Positions 22,794 through 36,500 of a stretch of DNA of 64,000 nt are shown here, piece by piece. Numbering within the stretch: position 1 is the stretch's first letter; every line of letters begins with the position of its first letter. The position numbers and the translations under genes are program-made. The notes below the pieces were generated by a model. That model ran no database searches, was not told where the DNA came from, and was given only the letters and a program-made list of their open reading frames with translations. The DNA comes from Polydactylus sextarius (taxonomy: Eukaryota; Chordata; Actinopteri; Polynemidae): assembly GCA_016801845.1 (NCBI GenBank), contig CM028914.1:3208001-3272000 (forward strand). Direction: 5' to 3'.

Positions 22794-25700
22794 TTGTCCA
22801 CTCTGTCCATCGAGGACCAGGAGGACGCTCAGTTTCCTTTTGCCATGAGGGACCTCCCTCCTGTGTCTCAGCCTGATCATCACCATCAGACGCCGTTCAA
22901 CCGTGAGGCAGAAGCAAAAGCGACAACAGCAGCAACGACCAACGGGAGACACTCCAGTCTCCCCGGGACGCCACATCTGTCCCGTCCCAGCTCCTTCAAC
23001 CACGTCGGTTCTCCTACGGTCCCTCACAGGCCGAACCGAGCAGGAGTGGACGCAGCGCTTCAGCCTCTGAGGAGACCCATCGTCTCTCAGGGGTCTCTGG
23101 ACTCTCCACTCAGTCCAGCGTCTCGTCCACGAAGTCCATGGGGACGATTTGACCCCTACGACTCTCCAGAGGTATAAATCTGCTTTGTTAACTCTTCATG
23201 TGAGTGTTTCTGTGATCAAAGGGAAGAGAAGGAAACAAAACTTTTGAGTTCTTCATTTTCATGTTTTAGCACCGAGAACTTCTCAGAAACAACACTTCAC
23301 TTTATTTCCCAGAACATCTACATACCTGCTTCGTGTTCATTTTCAGAATAGTAAATTAACAAACACATGGCTGTGGTTTCCATGTGTCAGGCCAGACTCG
23401 TCACCTCTTTTCTAACCCACAGTTCATCTTTACTGAGTGTCTGATGTAACGTGTCAAAGGAAACGAAGACCAAAACAAGCCACTGTTATTAAAACTTCAT
23501 CGACACACACACTTCATTCTGTCTGTGTTTTCTTTGTGCAGGACCAAGAAAAAGAGTACGTTGGTTTTGCCACGTTGCCAAACCAGGTTCACAGAAAAAC
23601 AGTGAAGAAAGGTTTTACATTTACCCTGATGGTGGCAGGTGAGAACGTGATTGTTAAAGTTTTTATCTCAGCTCTTGTAACTTTCACAAAGTTTCCTCAT
23701 TTGTCAATGACAACTATCAACATCTACAACTTCTCCAACTATATCACACAATTCATTATTTCATGTCAAACACAAGTGTCATTGTTACAGTCTACCCCAC
23801 TACCGGGGTCGGTATGTTGAAATAATTCACTGACATCGAGCAGTTGAAAGCATTAATTCACTCTTCGTTCTGTAGGAGAGTCTGGTCTCGGTAAATCGAC
23901 ACTAATTAACAGTTTGTTCCTCACGGATCTTTACAAAGACAGAAAGGTTCCTAACGCTGAGGGTGAGGTTAATTTATTGATGTTATTTATTCACTTGTGT
24001 CTAGAAAGTAGCTGAAGTTGTAGAAAATATTCTCATCAGTATCAGGAGGTCATGTTAAGTGTGTGTGTTCATGTACAGAACGGATCAATCAAACAGTCGA
24101 CATCATCAAACACACCATCAGCATCGAGGAGAAAGGAATCAGACTGAGACTCACCATCATCGACACGCCGGGGTTCGGAGACGCCGTCAACAACACAGAG
24201 AGGTGAAGTCAGCGTCGCTCTCCTGCAAACTGAGGAAGCAGCTTTTATTTTGAAAATCACTTGCATGTCAAGTTCTTGATTTGATGTGTTTTCATCAGCT
24301 GGAGGCAGGTAGAAGATTACATCGACCAGCAGTTTGAGCAATACTTCAGAGACGAGAGCGGCTTGAACAGGAGAAACATCCAGGACAACAGAGTTCACTG
24401 CTGCCTCTACTTCATCTCTCCGTTCGGACACGGGTAAAAAAAATAATAAGAAAAATAACAACATGTTTTAACTCTTAACACATGAAGCTGCACTACGCTG
24501 CGTTCACATGAACACAAATATAAACACAAACACATGTGTGTTCCCCTCCTGCCAGTCTTCGACCTCTGGATGTGGAGTGTATGAAAGCTTTACATGAGAA
24601 AGTCAACATCATCCCCGTGTTGGCAAAAGCCGACAGTTTGACACCGACAGAGATCTGCAGGAAGAAGACGAAGGTACGAGAGAAAGAACTGAAACACAAA
24701 GTGGAAATGATGTTTGTTTAGATTATTGAACAAACTGAACACGATGAAGTTTGTGGGAAAAGTCAGGAGAGTTTCCAAATATGGAAAAGTCTGACAAAGA
24801 TTAAAATAAATAATAATCTATTTAATATCTTGAGATATTTCTGCCTGAGCCAAAATTTCCCTCCACATAACTACAACCACAACCCACAACAAATGTTTTT
24901 AATGAGAAACATTTGGAGGCGACAGAGAAAAACATTTAATTAACTGAAGGGTTTAGTTCTAATCTCTGTGGAGAGAAGTTCTGGTTTTTTTCGTATCTCT
25001 TCTCTTTGTTTGTTTGTTCTGAATCAGTATTTCTCCGTGTTTCCACGTCCTCCAGATCAGAGACGACATCAAACAGTTTGGCATCAACATCTACCAGTTT
25101 CCAGAGTGTGATTCAGACGAGGACGAAGACTTTAAGAAGCAGGATCAGATGCTTAAAGTAGTTTTTAGTTTATTTCTTTGTTGATTTAAAAAACACTGTC
25201 ACTTCCACATCAACACTGAGGGCTCTTTGTTGTTGTTGTGTCTCTGTGCAGGACAGCATCCCGTTCGCTGTCATCGGAAGTAACGTTCAGGTGGAGAGTA
25301 AAGGCAGAAAGGTCAGAGGTCGCGTGTATCCCTGGGGTGTTGTAGAAGGTAACACACACACACACACACACACAGATGTTGTTGTGTTCGATAACAGTAT
25401 CGATCCAGTAACATGTTACATGTTGTTGTTGTGTCAGTGGAGAACCCGTCTCACTCCGACTTCCTGCTGCTGAGGAACATGTTGGTGAGGACTCACATGC
25501 AGGACCTGAAGGACGTGACGCGGGAGACGCACTACGAGAACTACAGAGCTCAGTGCATCCAGAGCATGACGCGCATGGTGGTGCTGGAGAGGAAACGCAG
25601 GTGGGCGGGGGCAGGATGCACACGTCACGCTTCAACAGAGGCAGGAAAATCAAAACGGTCCCGGCAGAGTCGAGAATTATTCACTTGTTACGTTTAAACC

Positions 25701-26045
25701 TCACTGAGGAGAACGAGTCGTTACCGCTCAGACGTTTCTACGATAACAAGTCTTTTCCTTTTTGTTTCATGTGGGTTGAAACGCTGCTTTCAGTTTACGT
25801 GAGATACATCGAAGAGAGAGCGAAGCCGACTTCCCTCTGCCGCTGGCCGTCGTTGACTCTGATAAAGAAAGACTCATATTTGAGAAAAATGAAGAGGTAA
25901 CGTTTCTTCTTTTTCACTCACTCACTCACTCATTCAATCATTCATTCATTCATTCATTCATCTTCCTCTGCAGCTGAGGAAAATGCAGGAGGTGCTTGAG
26001 CGGATTCAGGAGCAGATGCACAACAACCAGAGAGACGGCTGCTGA
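22794..26045 (+). CDS. septin4: Septin 4-type GTPase
   Basis: Filament-forming GTPase of the septin cytoskeleton (SEPT2-subgroup family members polymerise with others at membranes and the cleavage furrow). Exons: 22794-23171, 23542-23638, 23876-23962, 24079-24202, 24299-24433, 24556-24673, 25056-25157, 25252-25348, 25438-25600, 25794-25896, 25974-26045; the sum is 1476 bp, 492 codons with stop. Features: a Pro/Ser-rich N-terminus ending SPWGRFDPYDSPE, which matches SEPT4; EYVGFATLPNQVHRK; P-loop GESGLGKS; switch DTPGFGDAVNN; specificity motif AKAD; septin unique element around VRTHMQDLKDVTRETHYEN; and a short C-terminal coiled coil (LRKMQEVLERIQEQM). The first in-frame ATG in exon 22794 is at 22845, giving 474 residues, close to human SEPT4 (478). 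An upstream coding exon is possible because the frame is open to the acceptor. SEPT5 is the main alternative; the N-terminus and RETHYEN favour SEPT4. Confidence 0.9.
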
Positions 26046-26750
26046 TTCTCCCATAATTTCCTACAAGAGATGAAGCTGCATTTTTAAAATATGACGTCAA
26101 GAAAATGAAACAAACTTTGATTAAAAAAGGAAAAGGAGCCATGTTTGATCCAGGTTTTTGTCTGTTGTTGTTTCTCTTCTTTTGATCACAAATTAAAAGT
26201 TGTTCACGTTTCTATCAAGTGAAGTGAACATGCATCGTTATAAACCTACAAATTATTATTAAAAAAATGTTTTAGTCAGAATTGTTTAATTGAGTCTGTA
26301 GAACAGATTATGATGATTTCTCAGTAACTAAACCTTCACATTCTGATCTAAAACGATCATTAAATCAACAATCAATTTCATATTCGTGTAATTCTTTATA
26401 AACATTGATCATGAACCAGATAAATGTCGATAAGCTTTGACAAGTCCAGAAAATGTTTAAAAAAGACAAACATAAATGAACCATTCACTTTTGTAACAAT
26501 TTGTTTCTTTTTGTTTGTTTGTTTTCTTCACATGTTGTAGGACGACGCCTTTGTTAATAACATTGATGACACACTGACACCTGGTGGTTAAAGTAGTGAT
26601 GTTACAATTGTTTTGTTATTTTTGATGATTTTCTTTTTGTACTTAAACTTCTGTTTTATATATAAAAAGTCAAACTAAATCAACATAAAAAGATGCAGCT
26701 TTGTTTGGTTTTTTTCCACAAGAACATTAAAACACAGGAGCAGGATGTGT
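26046..26750 (+). other. septin4: Septin 3' UTR, convergent with mnt
   Basis: Non-coding and AT-rich. ATTAAA-type signals occur at about 26118 and 26725. The opposing mnt transcript appears to end near 26760, so the two 3' ends may almost touch. Confidence 0.4.
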
Positions 26751-27540
26751 TGTAAATGTAATAAGATTTATTAAGAATATTTATTATTTCATCAGCATAA
26801 TTCTTCATTATCATTATTATGTTTTATTCATTATCATCATTGTTATCTTAAACAGTGGACAGTTAGATCTAAAAGGCAGCCCAAAGTGTACAGGCGATAT
26901 ATAACTTAAAACTTTCTCCATAGGGAAAACATGTTTTTATATTCATATATAATATCAATGTAGCATGAGGTCCAAGATCCTGCCCACGTTATACAGTATT
27001 GTACATGGTCCCCCCGAAAAAAAACACAAACAAAAAAACAAAACAAAAACCTTTAAACAAAAAGGAACTAAACAGCAATCTACATGCAAAACAAACAAAA
27101 CAAAATAAACAGAAACAAGCATTTAAAGTTTTTTTTTTTAAAGATACATACACACATTATGCCAAAAAAACGTGCATACAATCACAAATTTACAAAACTT
27201 TCATACATACATACAAATATTACAAAAACTCAAATCGAATATTAGACATTATTTATGTTATCGAGAAAAAGAGCATCAACTTTCTTTTTTTTTGTTTGTT
27301 TTTTTTACTTTTTCCACGTTTCCACGTCTTAGTCTGACTCATTTAAAAACATAAAAAAAAAATAAAACAAAACAAAAACAAAAACAATTGTAACAGTTAA
27401 TTAAATCTTTGTCGTCTTTTCCGTTTCGCTCAGTGTGTTCGTGTTTCTGCCAAAGTTGTCACAGTGTTCAGGAAAAACTGAGTGTAGGCACACACCATAC
27501 CATAGATCACCTCTGGGTAAAAAAATAGCAAAATCACTTG

Positions 27541-27542
<2 letters not shown>

Positions 27543-27573
<31 letters not shown>
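27543..27573. repeat. CA microsatellite, with flanking (aaac)n tracts
   Basis: About 14 CA units, followed at 27601-27630 and 27778-27806 by acaa/aaac tetranucleotide runs, all in the mnt 3' UTR. Confidence 0.9.
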
Positions 27574-27575
<2 letters not shown>

Positions 27576-28277
27576 ATCATGCACAGGGCAAAGTGTATAA
27601 AAACAAACAAACAAACAAACAAACAAACAGAGCCATGCTACAGGTACAGTAGGATTAACTATAGTACAGAATATAAAACATACAAACAGTCACATGTACA
27701 GACGCAGACTCACACGACAAACACACAAACACACACGGATGTGATGAGACGTGAAGGCTGGCGACACGTGTGGCTGAGAAACAAACAAACAAACAAACAA
27801 ACAAACACAAACAGACACAGACGAAGAGAAATGAGCTACATGACACTTTGTTTCACTTTCAAAAAGAAAAAAAAAATACTTGATTTTCTTTCGTTTCTTT
27901 CATTTTCTTGGAAAAACTTTTTTTTTGTTGTTGTTGATTTTTTTTTTTTTTTTGCCAAATTTGTTGTGTTTTTGTGCTATCGGTTAAACTTTTCTATCTT
28001 CTTTTCTCTAAAATAAAAACAAATAAGAAATAATAAATCATCCACCTCTCACAGTCTCAGCAGTTGAAGTTTTTTACCAGTAACTTCAGTCAGGATCAAT
28101 CCCGAGGTTTGTTTTGTTTTGTTTTTTTTTTTTTTTTTTTTTGTTTTGTTTGTTTTTTTTTTTGGTCAAAACATTTTTTTAAACATTTTTTTTCCTGATT
28201 TTCAGCCTGTGTAGAAGCTTTATGTTAAGTGTGTGTGTGTGTGTGTGTGTGTGACATCAGTATGAGGTCCGGGATGA

Positions 28278-28293
28278 GGCAGCAGAGGGCGCT
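28278..28293 (+). promoter_or_regulatory. CTCF-like motif
   Basis: ggcagcagagggcgct closely matches the CTCF core (CCAGCAGGGGGCGCT type). It lies between the convergent septin and mnt genes. It is a motif match only; similar text also occurs in some fish SINEs. Confidence 0.4.
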
Positions 28294-29714
28294 GTTGCAT
28301 CAGAGTGAAAAGAGTTGAGTTAAAAAAAATTTAAAAAAAGAAAGAAAGAAAAAGAAAACAAATCCACGTTTGACAGAATCAAGAAAATCTCTTTGATGTT
28401 TTGAGAGTAACAGATTTAATTACAGGTGTCGTTAACTTTAAACTGTTTAAACCAAGTTTATTAATTTAATTTAACTTAATGATTTATTGATCCTCGAGGT
28501 TCAATTTAAAATATCGGTTGACGTTTGTAACAATGTAACAAGTCGTGTCGACTTTAAAGTGAATCTGACCCAGAGACGGTCGACGGTATAAGCTGCGGTA
28601 CGGACTGAATGGGTAACATATGCCCATAGTGGAGGAAGTTGTTTTGGTTTTTTTTTCCAAAATAGTTGCAATTAACTAAATAGTCAAAAAAACTGCAATT
28701 ATAGAGAAAAAAAACAGAAAACTTCCAACCAGTGTAACAAAAGAACAATGAAACACGACTAGTAAACTACACTTTCCCCCTCACTTTTCTTAGATAACAC
28801 AAAATATAAATATGCAGATAAAACTTCTAAACCGGGTCCATATTATGGACGATGCTCTGGTCTTTGTTAACAAGCTCCTCCTCCTTCATGTTCTCCCTCT
28901 GAGGAGGGAGGAGGATGTTTGAAACTGGAGCGCCACAATCTCGTCAATGTTTGGGGTAATACTGGTTCTAGTAACATGGTTTTCACACATTTGACACAAC
29001 TTGATGAACAACTTCATAAACTACCGTGGTATAATCAAAACCTCTACCGCTGGTCAAATTCATGCTGCATATTGTTTAAATCGTTTATACCGTTTATACC
29101 GTCCACCGCTCGTTCTGTGTGTTTATTATTTAAAATAAATGACTTTATTTGTGTCTGAGGTTCGATTTAAAATGTTGCTTCTCTCAAACACGTCACTGAC
29201 ATGTTTCTGTTTTCACGCAAACACAAAAAAAAAAAAAAAAACGGGCACCAATTGAATTGAGTCGCCATCACAACAAACGCTCTCTGTCTTTCTCTTTGTT
29301 TCTTTCTTTCTGTTTTCTTTCCCTTCGATGGGCGAATGAACAGTTTAAGGTAAAAATCTTTGATGCCTGAGTGTGAACTGAGCTTATTATGTTAGTGCTT
29401 CTGGTTGTAGAGGAAGGAGAGGAGGAAGGGAAGGAAGGAAGTTAGGAAGGTTAAACAGAGATTCTGTCTTTGCAGCGGAGACGAACGTCACAGTCTTATG
29501 TTCACAAACCGACTCTGCTGTAAATGTTATTGTTCATAAACGAACAGAGAGCTGTGACGGAAATATCTCTGGAGATATTTGTCAGAAACTGTCCTCCATT
29601 TTTGTTTTTTGTTTTCAGTAACCTTCGATGTGCCTGTCACAGAGTCTGGTTGTTGATTATTGATAGGAGTGTGAAAACAGTCTGTCCCATCTTTGTTTTT
29701 GTTTATTTTTTATT

Positions 29715-32700
29715 TCAGGCCAATTTGAGCGTGCTGACAGGAAAGGTGGGGACTGTAACCATGGTGACGGGGTTGAGCACGGCCGCCTGACCGACCAGCT
29801 GAGGGTGCGGCGCCAGCACGGCGGTGGGTTTCCCCAGCGACGCGCCGCCCTGAGTCACCACGGCGGCGGCGCTGTTGACGGCGGCGCCGTTAGTGTTGGT
29901 TTGAGGGTTGCTGGTCTGGACGTGCGGCAGCGTGTGGTGCGTGAACGTGTGCGTGATGTGTCCGACCATTGTCGGCTGCGTCACGGACACGCCCTGCGAG
30001 TACAGAGTCTGGAGGTGGGAGGGGCCCAGGTGAGTCACCGGGTGGACGGTGATGTGTCCGATGGACTGGGCGATGGGTTGATGGGCAGCGGTTCCGGCCG
30101 GAGAAGCGGCGGACGCCGGCGACGGAGCGATGTGAGTCAGGTGTTTGTGATTGGCCGGCAGGGCGTGATTGACGGCTTGGATGACCGACGGGTGGGAGAC
30201 GGCGGCGTGGGCGATGACGGTGGGTTGGACCTGAACGGTGGCGGGTTGAATGGGATGAGCTGACGGCTGCTGAGGAGGAGGAGGAGGAGGAGGAGGAAGA
30301 GGAGGAGGAGGTTGACTTGGCGCCAGAGCGGGAGCGATGGCTTGAGGAGGAACGGAGGCGGGGGACGTGGTCAGGACGCCGGACAGAGGCAGGGCGGCGT
30401 GTTGGATGGAGAGATGAGGACCGAGGAGCGGCTGAGCTTGTAAAACAGGAGGAGGAGCTGGTTTGGGAAGAGACGAAGGAGCAGGAGGAGCAGAGACGTC
30501 ATCGTCGATGTCCTGCCCAAAGTTGTCTTCTCCTTCTGTAACAGAAGAAAACGGTCAGTGAATATAAAAGTTAACGACTATTTTAGTTCCTCAAACTCAA
30601 AGATCTCAAACTCAGGTTCCTTGTGGGAGGGGTTTGTTCTTATTATTCTTGTTCTTCATGTCCATGTTCACGCTCCACATCTTGTTTTCTTGTACCTTTT
30701 TGTTTCTTGTTCTTATCTTTTTTCTCATTCTTCCTGTTCTTGTTCATCTCCGTGATCCTGTTCTTATTCTTGTTCTTGTTCATCTTCACGTCGATGTTCT
30801 TGTTTTTCTCGTTCTCGTTCTTATTGTTGATGATAACCATGTTATTCCACCTGTTGCTGATTGTAACAGTATAAAACGTCTCTCAACCAGTCAAGACAGA
30901 TCCACTCTGGTTCTGGTTCTGGAGGTTTCATCCTACCAAACCCAACAGTTCCCACAGTGCTCACTGTGGGAACTGTTGGGTTTTTCTACTCTATATCATA
31001 AACTTTCTTGACATGAATGTTTTTATGATTTGTTTCTGTACAAATAAACTCAACTTGACTTAATTTAGTATAAAACTATAAAAGTGGCAGCTTGTTTGGT
31101 TTAGTTTGGTTTTGTTTCCGTACCTGAGGCGGTGGAGGTGGACGCCTGGTCGTCTTCAGGTTGGATGGTTTGTCTCAGGACTCTGTCGATCTCCATGACG
31201 TCCATACACTGACTGAGCTCGTTCTTCAGCTCGGCGAGTCGCTGCTGCGTGGCGATCTTCTCCCGCGCCAGACGCTCCATCTCGTGCTCGTACTCTTTCT
31301 CTTTCCGCTTCAGAGTCTTTGGAGGAAACACAAAACAAAACTGTGTCTTTAAGAAGATCAAATCTGTTTATATCAAACAAAACGAGGAAGCGTTGAGTGT
31401 TTATTTAATCAGAAGTAAATAAGATCAGATCATTAAACAAGGAAATAGTTGGAGTTTAAGTACGAGGAGCTGGTGTTGCAACAGAAACAGGAACTTTTCT
31501 TCCTCTGCAGAGTCTCGGGTCGTTCACATATTTCACAGTTGCACAATCCTGAAACACAATGTTCCCTTCACTATCCCAGTTTAACACAGCAGCAGCAGCA
31601 GCAGCGGGGGGGTGGGGGTGGAGGGTATTGGGGTAGGTGAGTGGGGGCAAACATGTTTCACGCTGCTTTTATCTGTCGTGTCTCATCAAGCTCCGCCCAC
31701 TTTCTGATGAACGTGTTTTGTTTTTGATAAAAACAGGGTCAGAGTGTGAGATCATGTTTTTACTCCTGTCGCCTGTGATTCGTCATCGTCATCATCATCA
31801 TCATCATCATCACTCTGATGTCACCGGATTAAAGATACAACAGATTTACACATAGAAAAAAAAAAAAAAAGAAAAGAAAACTTGAGGGAAATATTTAAAA
31901 AGAAAAGAAGTTTTCCAGCCTTTTATACTCTCCACCATCTCTGTGACCCAGTTTCTGTGTGGGTCAGCTGACGCGTGAACACAAACAGTCCGACAGACTA
32001 AGAACATTAACACAGATTACTGAGGAGGAACGAGGGTAGGGGGGCAAAAACAAAAAAAAAGTTAAAAAAAAGGGAGGGTGAAGGATGGAGGAGTGGGAGA
32101 GGAATGTAGTCGGAGATAGAAACTAGTTCAGTTAAATTATCAGAAGTTTTTGTCGAAAATAAAAACCATTAAAAACGTAAATAAATTAAAGCTGCAGATA
32201 CAAAACGGACTGATGACTCAACTAAAGGACGTTCAACTCGGGGAGTAAAACCGTTAAACCAAACATGTGACCGTTTTCTCTCCAAGTTCACAAAATACAA
32301 ATTCAGAGAGAACGACCTGAACTTCTCCTCCTCTACCTCTGAGACTCTGAACAGGAAAAAGCTTTTATAACTGCAGAATTGTTTTTGTTTTTTTCGTCAA
32401 CTTTATAATAAAAAACGCGTCAGTTCTGGACTAACGCTGACACAGATTTTCAAAAATAAGACAAAGAAGAATCAACACACTGGTTTCATCCCTTCATGTT
32501 TAATTAATCGTTTAAGTAGAATTAAAAAGCCTTTAGGATTAAACTGGTATTGTGATTTTTTTTTCTCTTTTTAAAAGGAAAAAAAAAAAAATCACAGGAG
32601 CAAAAAGCTGCTTCTGCATCTGTCACTTTAATTTTTATTTCTCATGAAAAGCTGCAGCAAGATCAGGCAAATTTATCCGAAAAAGGCCTTAAACCCTGGA

Positions 32701-33485
32701 GGGACTTTAAAGAGCTTTTCCACCAGCACCTACTAGACTCTACTCGGTTTATAGACATTTCCCCTCGGTGCCAGTTCCTGGTACCAGGTACTTTTTTAGT
32801 TCCTACTGGAGTCAATACTAATAAACGTGACGTGAACAGACGCTGGCCACTGATTGGTCAGAGGGAGTGTCTTCACAAGCTGCCACCAGACGCCAGTTGA
32901 GTTGAGAGAGCGTCAACAAAATAATCAAGCTCCATTTTTAAAAACAGGACAAGAGTCATAGCCATCGTCGTAGCTACCTGGTCGTAAGCTAACCCAGCAA
33001 CAAGTACAGCGTCTCCTCGATATCTCGCGGCAGTTTCGACCAAACTCGAACCGGATTGTAACTGAAAACGACGCGTCTGGTACCAAACTGAGTAGAGTCG
33101 AGCAGAGACAGAACGGTTCAGAGGGAAAGAGACGATAGATGGAGGCTCATGTGTCGATGCTACATCATGTTTTATATTTATTACAAACAATCAGGGTTCA
33201 ATTAAAAATCTTTCAGCGTCGGATTTCACTGTGAACCACAACGACATACGTGACGCTGAGACGTGTTCGTGTCTGTGACTGTTGCTGTTTCAGGGTCTTT
33301 ACATTCAGACCCAGACACCATTAGTCCTGCAGCACATCACCAAGGAAACAGTGAGAGGATTTGGCTGCTTGAGCAGCAGTTTGTAAAAAAAAAAAAAAAA
33401 AAAAGGAGCTCTCTGATTGGATGAAGCATGATGGTGATCCCTCCTCCTCTTTATCATCTACACCTCCTTCAAAATGATGAGATAT

Positions 33486-33528
<43 letters not shown>

Positions 33529-36500
33529 CTGTACGAGGGAGAAAAAAAAAAAACATGGAGGAACAAAGTGTCCTGGTCACCTGCTGCCTGTTGCTATGGC
33601 AACCACCTACACAAGGTGACACGAGACAAAGAGAAGAAAAAAAAAAAAAAAAAAAAAAAAAAACAGGATGAGAAACAGACACTGACCGACAAATGAAATC
33701 TGATTTAACCAATAACAACGTTAGCGCTGCGGTTAACGCTCGCTCTCTCTCTCTCGCTGCAGTCTGGAGCGGGGCGAGCGACGGTGATGTCATCGGTCTC
33801 GCTGTAGCCATGTGCTCTGGTCTCACATGGCTCAGACAGACCGAGGTTCACAGGTTTATATGAGGAGAGAGGACGCAGCAGATGGAGGGTGAGTCACTCT
33901 GATACGATAAAAACATACAACAACTGTCAAATCACAACTAAATATTAATATTAAATGTTTTATTTGATTTAAAATCACATTTCTGTTACTGTCAAATCTA
34001 TATAACTAACAGACAGTAGAGAAATTAATATTATTTAACTTGTCATCATTTAGTTTTTTGTTAATTTTATGCATTTTAAGTAACAAATCCTCACATTTAA
34101 GAAGATGTATTTATGAATATTTAACATTTTTACTTCATTAATTATTCGACTATATTTCAGACGGTCACAGTGACGATGCTGTTTCAGCAACATTACTCCC
34201 TCCAGGATTTCAAGACTTGTTCATTTGTTTTTCGCGGCAGCTTTTCTGAAAAGTTGTGATATTTTTAGGTGTTTTGTTGCAATTAAGTTGCAGGAGCAAG
34301 TTAAAGTTGTGATTTTTTCCCCTTAATAATTTATTTCACCAGTGAATTAAAAGTGAAGTGATAAACCAGATAAACGCCTCGTTATGCTTTTCTGACTACG
34401 TACTTTATGGTCACGTCGTCGTATCAACGCAGCCGCGAACTTTCAAAGTTGTGCGTCGAGCTGAACAGTAGGGGGCGATACATTTCTGTCCGTTACGATT
34501 ATCGACTATCGTTAATTGTTTAATTATCGTCCGGGCTTGTTCCTCCACTCACAGTGAACGATGGAGATCGAGAGAAGACTTGTTGGAATTAGAACTGATC
34601 GACATTGAACAACGAATCATTTTACTGAAGCTTCGTTGAATGAATGAAGTGAGATTCAGGAAATGAAGTAACTCTACCAATCACAGCCCTGCGGTCTCTC
34701 TACAATCTCCATTGTCTTGATGGATAGTTAAAAATTTGAGACGGATCTGGACGTCTACGTGTCCACGGATACAGACGAGCACATTTAAGGTTCAGAGTTT
34801 CACGCCTGGTCTGACGTCCTCCATGTTATGATCATTCTCCGTGTGTTACTCAACAGACGACTTCCTCTTGTTGCTCCACAACAATATAAAATAGTTTTCC
34901 TCCTGTCTTTTTTAATGTTTTACTGGATTTTTTTGTGCTTTAGTGATTTTGAATACTCAAAACATTTAATTTATGATAATAAAACCAGAAAATCCATCAC
35001 ATACAATAAGCTTCGTTAACTATAATTCACTCTCAGCTGATCTGAGTGATGATGTCATTTGCTACTTTTTAATGGTTTCTTGTTTTTTTGCAGGTAAAAC
35101 TGTGTCTGTGTGGATTCAATTCAAACATCATCATCTCCTGTAAAAGACTCAGCTGTGTCCACGTTCATTTTCCATCTCGTGGTATAATTTTCTCCTCTGC
35201 TGTTGTTTCTATGTGAAGCAAAAGTCATGACGTCTCTACAACTTCATCCGTCCTCGGGCTGCGATTAATTTCTGCTACGGTGCAGAAAAATCACCCGTTA
35301 ATCCCCCTCCCCCACAAATATATTCAACTTTACTCCAGTGTGTTTCCTACTACAAATGTTATCATCTTTTGGGGAAAAAACTGTTTCATTTCTGTTTCAC
35401 GCAGCATGACGATGCACGAGTCATGTAACGTTTCCACCAGATAAGAATCTGACTGAAAAAACAAAAACACGTAAACTAAACTCCCAAGTACGTTAGAAAA
35501 ACAACGGTCTTTAAATTCACTGTATCATGGTCACATGGAGGCAAACAAACACAAAAACCTGTGTTGTTCCAAACAAAACCTGATTGTTTTCTGATAAATT
35601 AGACAGAAACATTCAACGTTCACTAAATCCTTTGTTTCTCAACCTCAGAGGCAGACGGAAATGTGAAATAAAAAGATTTTAAAAGCTCACATCTCGTCTT
35701 AAAACATGTTTCTTATCCACCCAGATTTTGAAGTTTGAGTCTGAATCTTTTAACTTGTTGTTGTTGTTTTCATCCAAGTGCTTTAATCTCACTTGGTCCA
35801 TTGGTTTTCAGAAGATGTGACACTTTTTACACTGAAATCTTAAGCCATGCTGCTAAAACCAAAAATAAACCGCACTTCCCATGATGCATTTTGGCTCAAA
35901 AAATGAAGAAATGCTCCGACGTCGCAGCTGCTTTTAAAAGTAGAAACACGTATTTGTTGCACTTGGTCTTAGACAAAAGACAAAACCACAAAAATGATCA
36001 TTTATAAAAAGACGAAGAGGTTTTTACCTGGATGTATCTCAGAGCGCTGCGGAGAACGCTGAGGTTGGAGGTTTTCTTCTCGTCGACGTTCGGGACGTTC
36101 TTCTTAAGCGTCTCGAAACACTCTTTGAGGTGCGCTCGCCTGACGGAGCCAAAACACCAGAAACAACCACATGTTTGATTAAATTAAATAAACGTTTGAG
36201 AGAAAATTTATTCGTTAAGTTGAGGTTCAGATGAACTAACCTGTTCTTCTCTAGTTTATTATGCACCTCTCTGGTCCCAGCTCTGGAAGAAAAACACACA
36301 CAAAATAAATCATCAAATACAACCGTAAAACTATTTTAACTTTCATAACAAACACACACACACACACACACACACCTGACCCTCCTGGTCTCCTCTTCCC
36401 CTCCATCCCCCTCATGTCGTCCATCGTCACTCCATTCGGCCGCGGCTGAGACGTGGGCGGGGCATGATGTGGTACCAGTGCATGTTGGGAGCCAGATCCG

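Larger units (their letters stand above)
26760..29714 (-). other. mnt: mnt 3' UTR (probable)
   Basis: About 3 kb without coding potential downstream of the mnt stop. A - strand AATAAA (plus TTTATT at 26767-26772) would set the far end. It contains CA, (caaa)n and poly-T tracts and a CTCF-like site at 28279. Long 3' UTRs are usual for this gene, but the true end is not provable here. Confidence 0.45.
31317..36027 (-). other. mnt: mnt intron 4
   Basis: 4.7 kb intron splitting helix 2 of the bHLH from the zipper. It holds interspersed elements (32575-32706, 32714-33130, 34196-34330), a long CA run at 33487-33528 and A-rich tracts at 33638-33663. No other coding exon was seen. Confidence 0.85.

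Noticed and set aside
29805..30263. + strand 152-codon frame rich in Arg, Gly and Asp
   Set aside because: Antisense shadow of the mnt last exon, whose tail matches MNT exactly.
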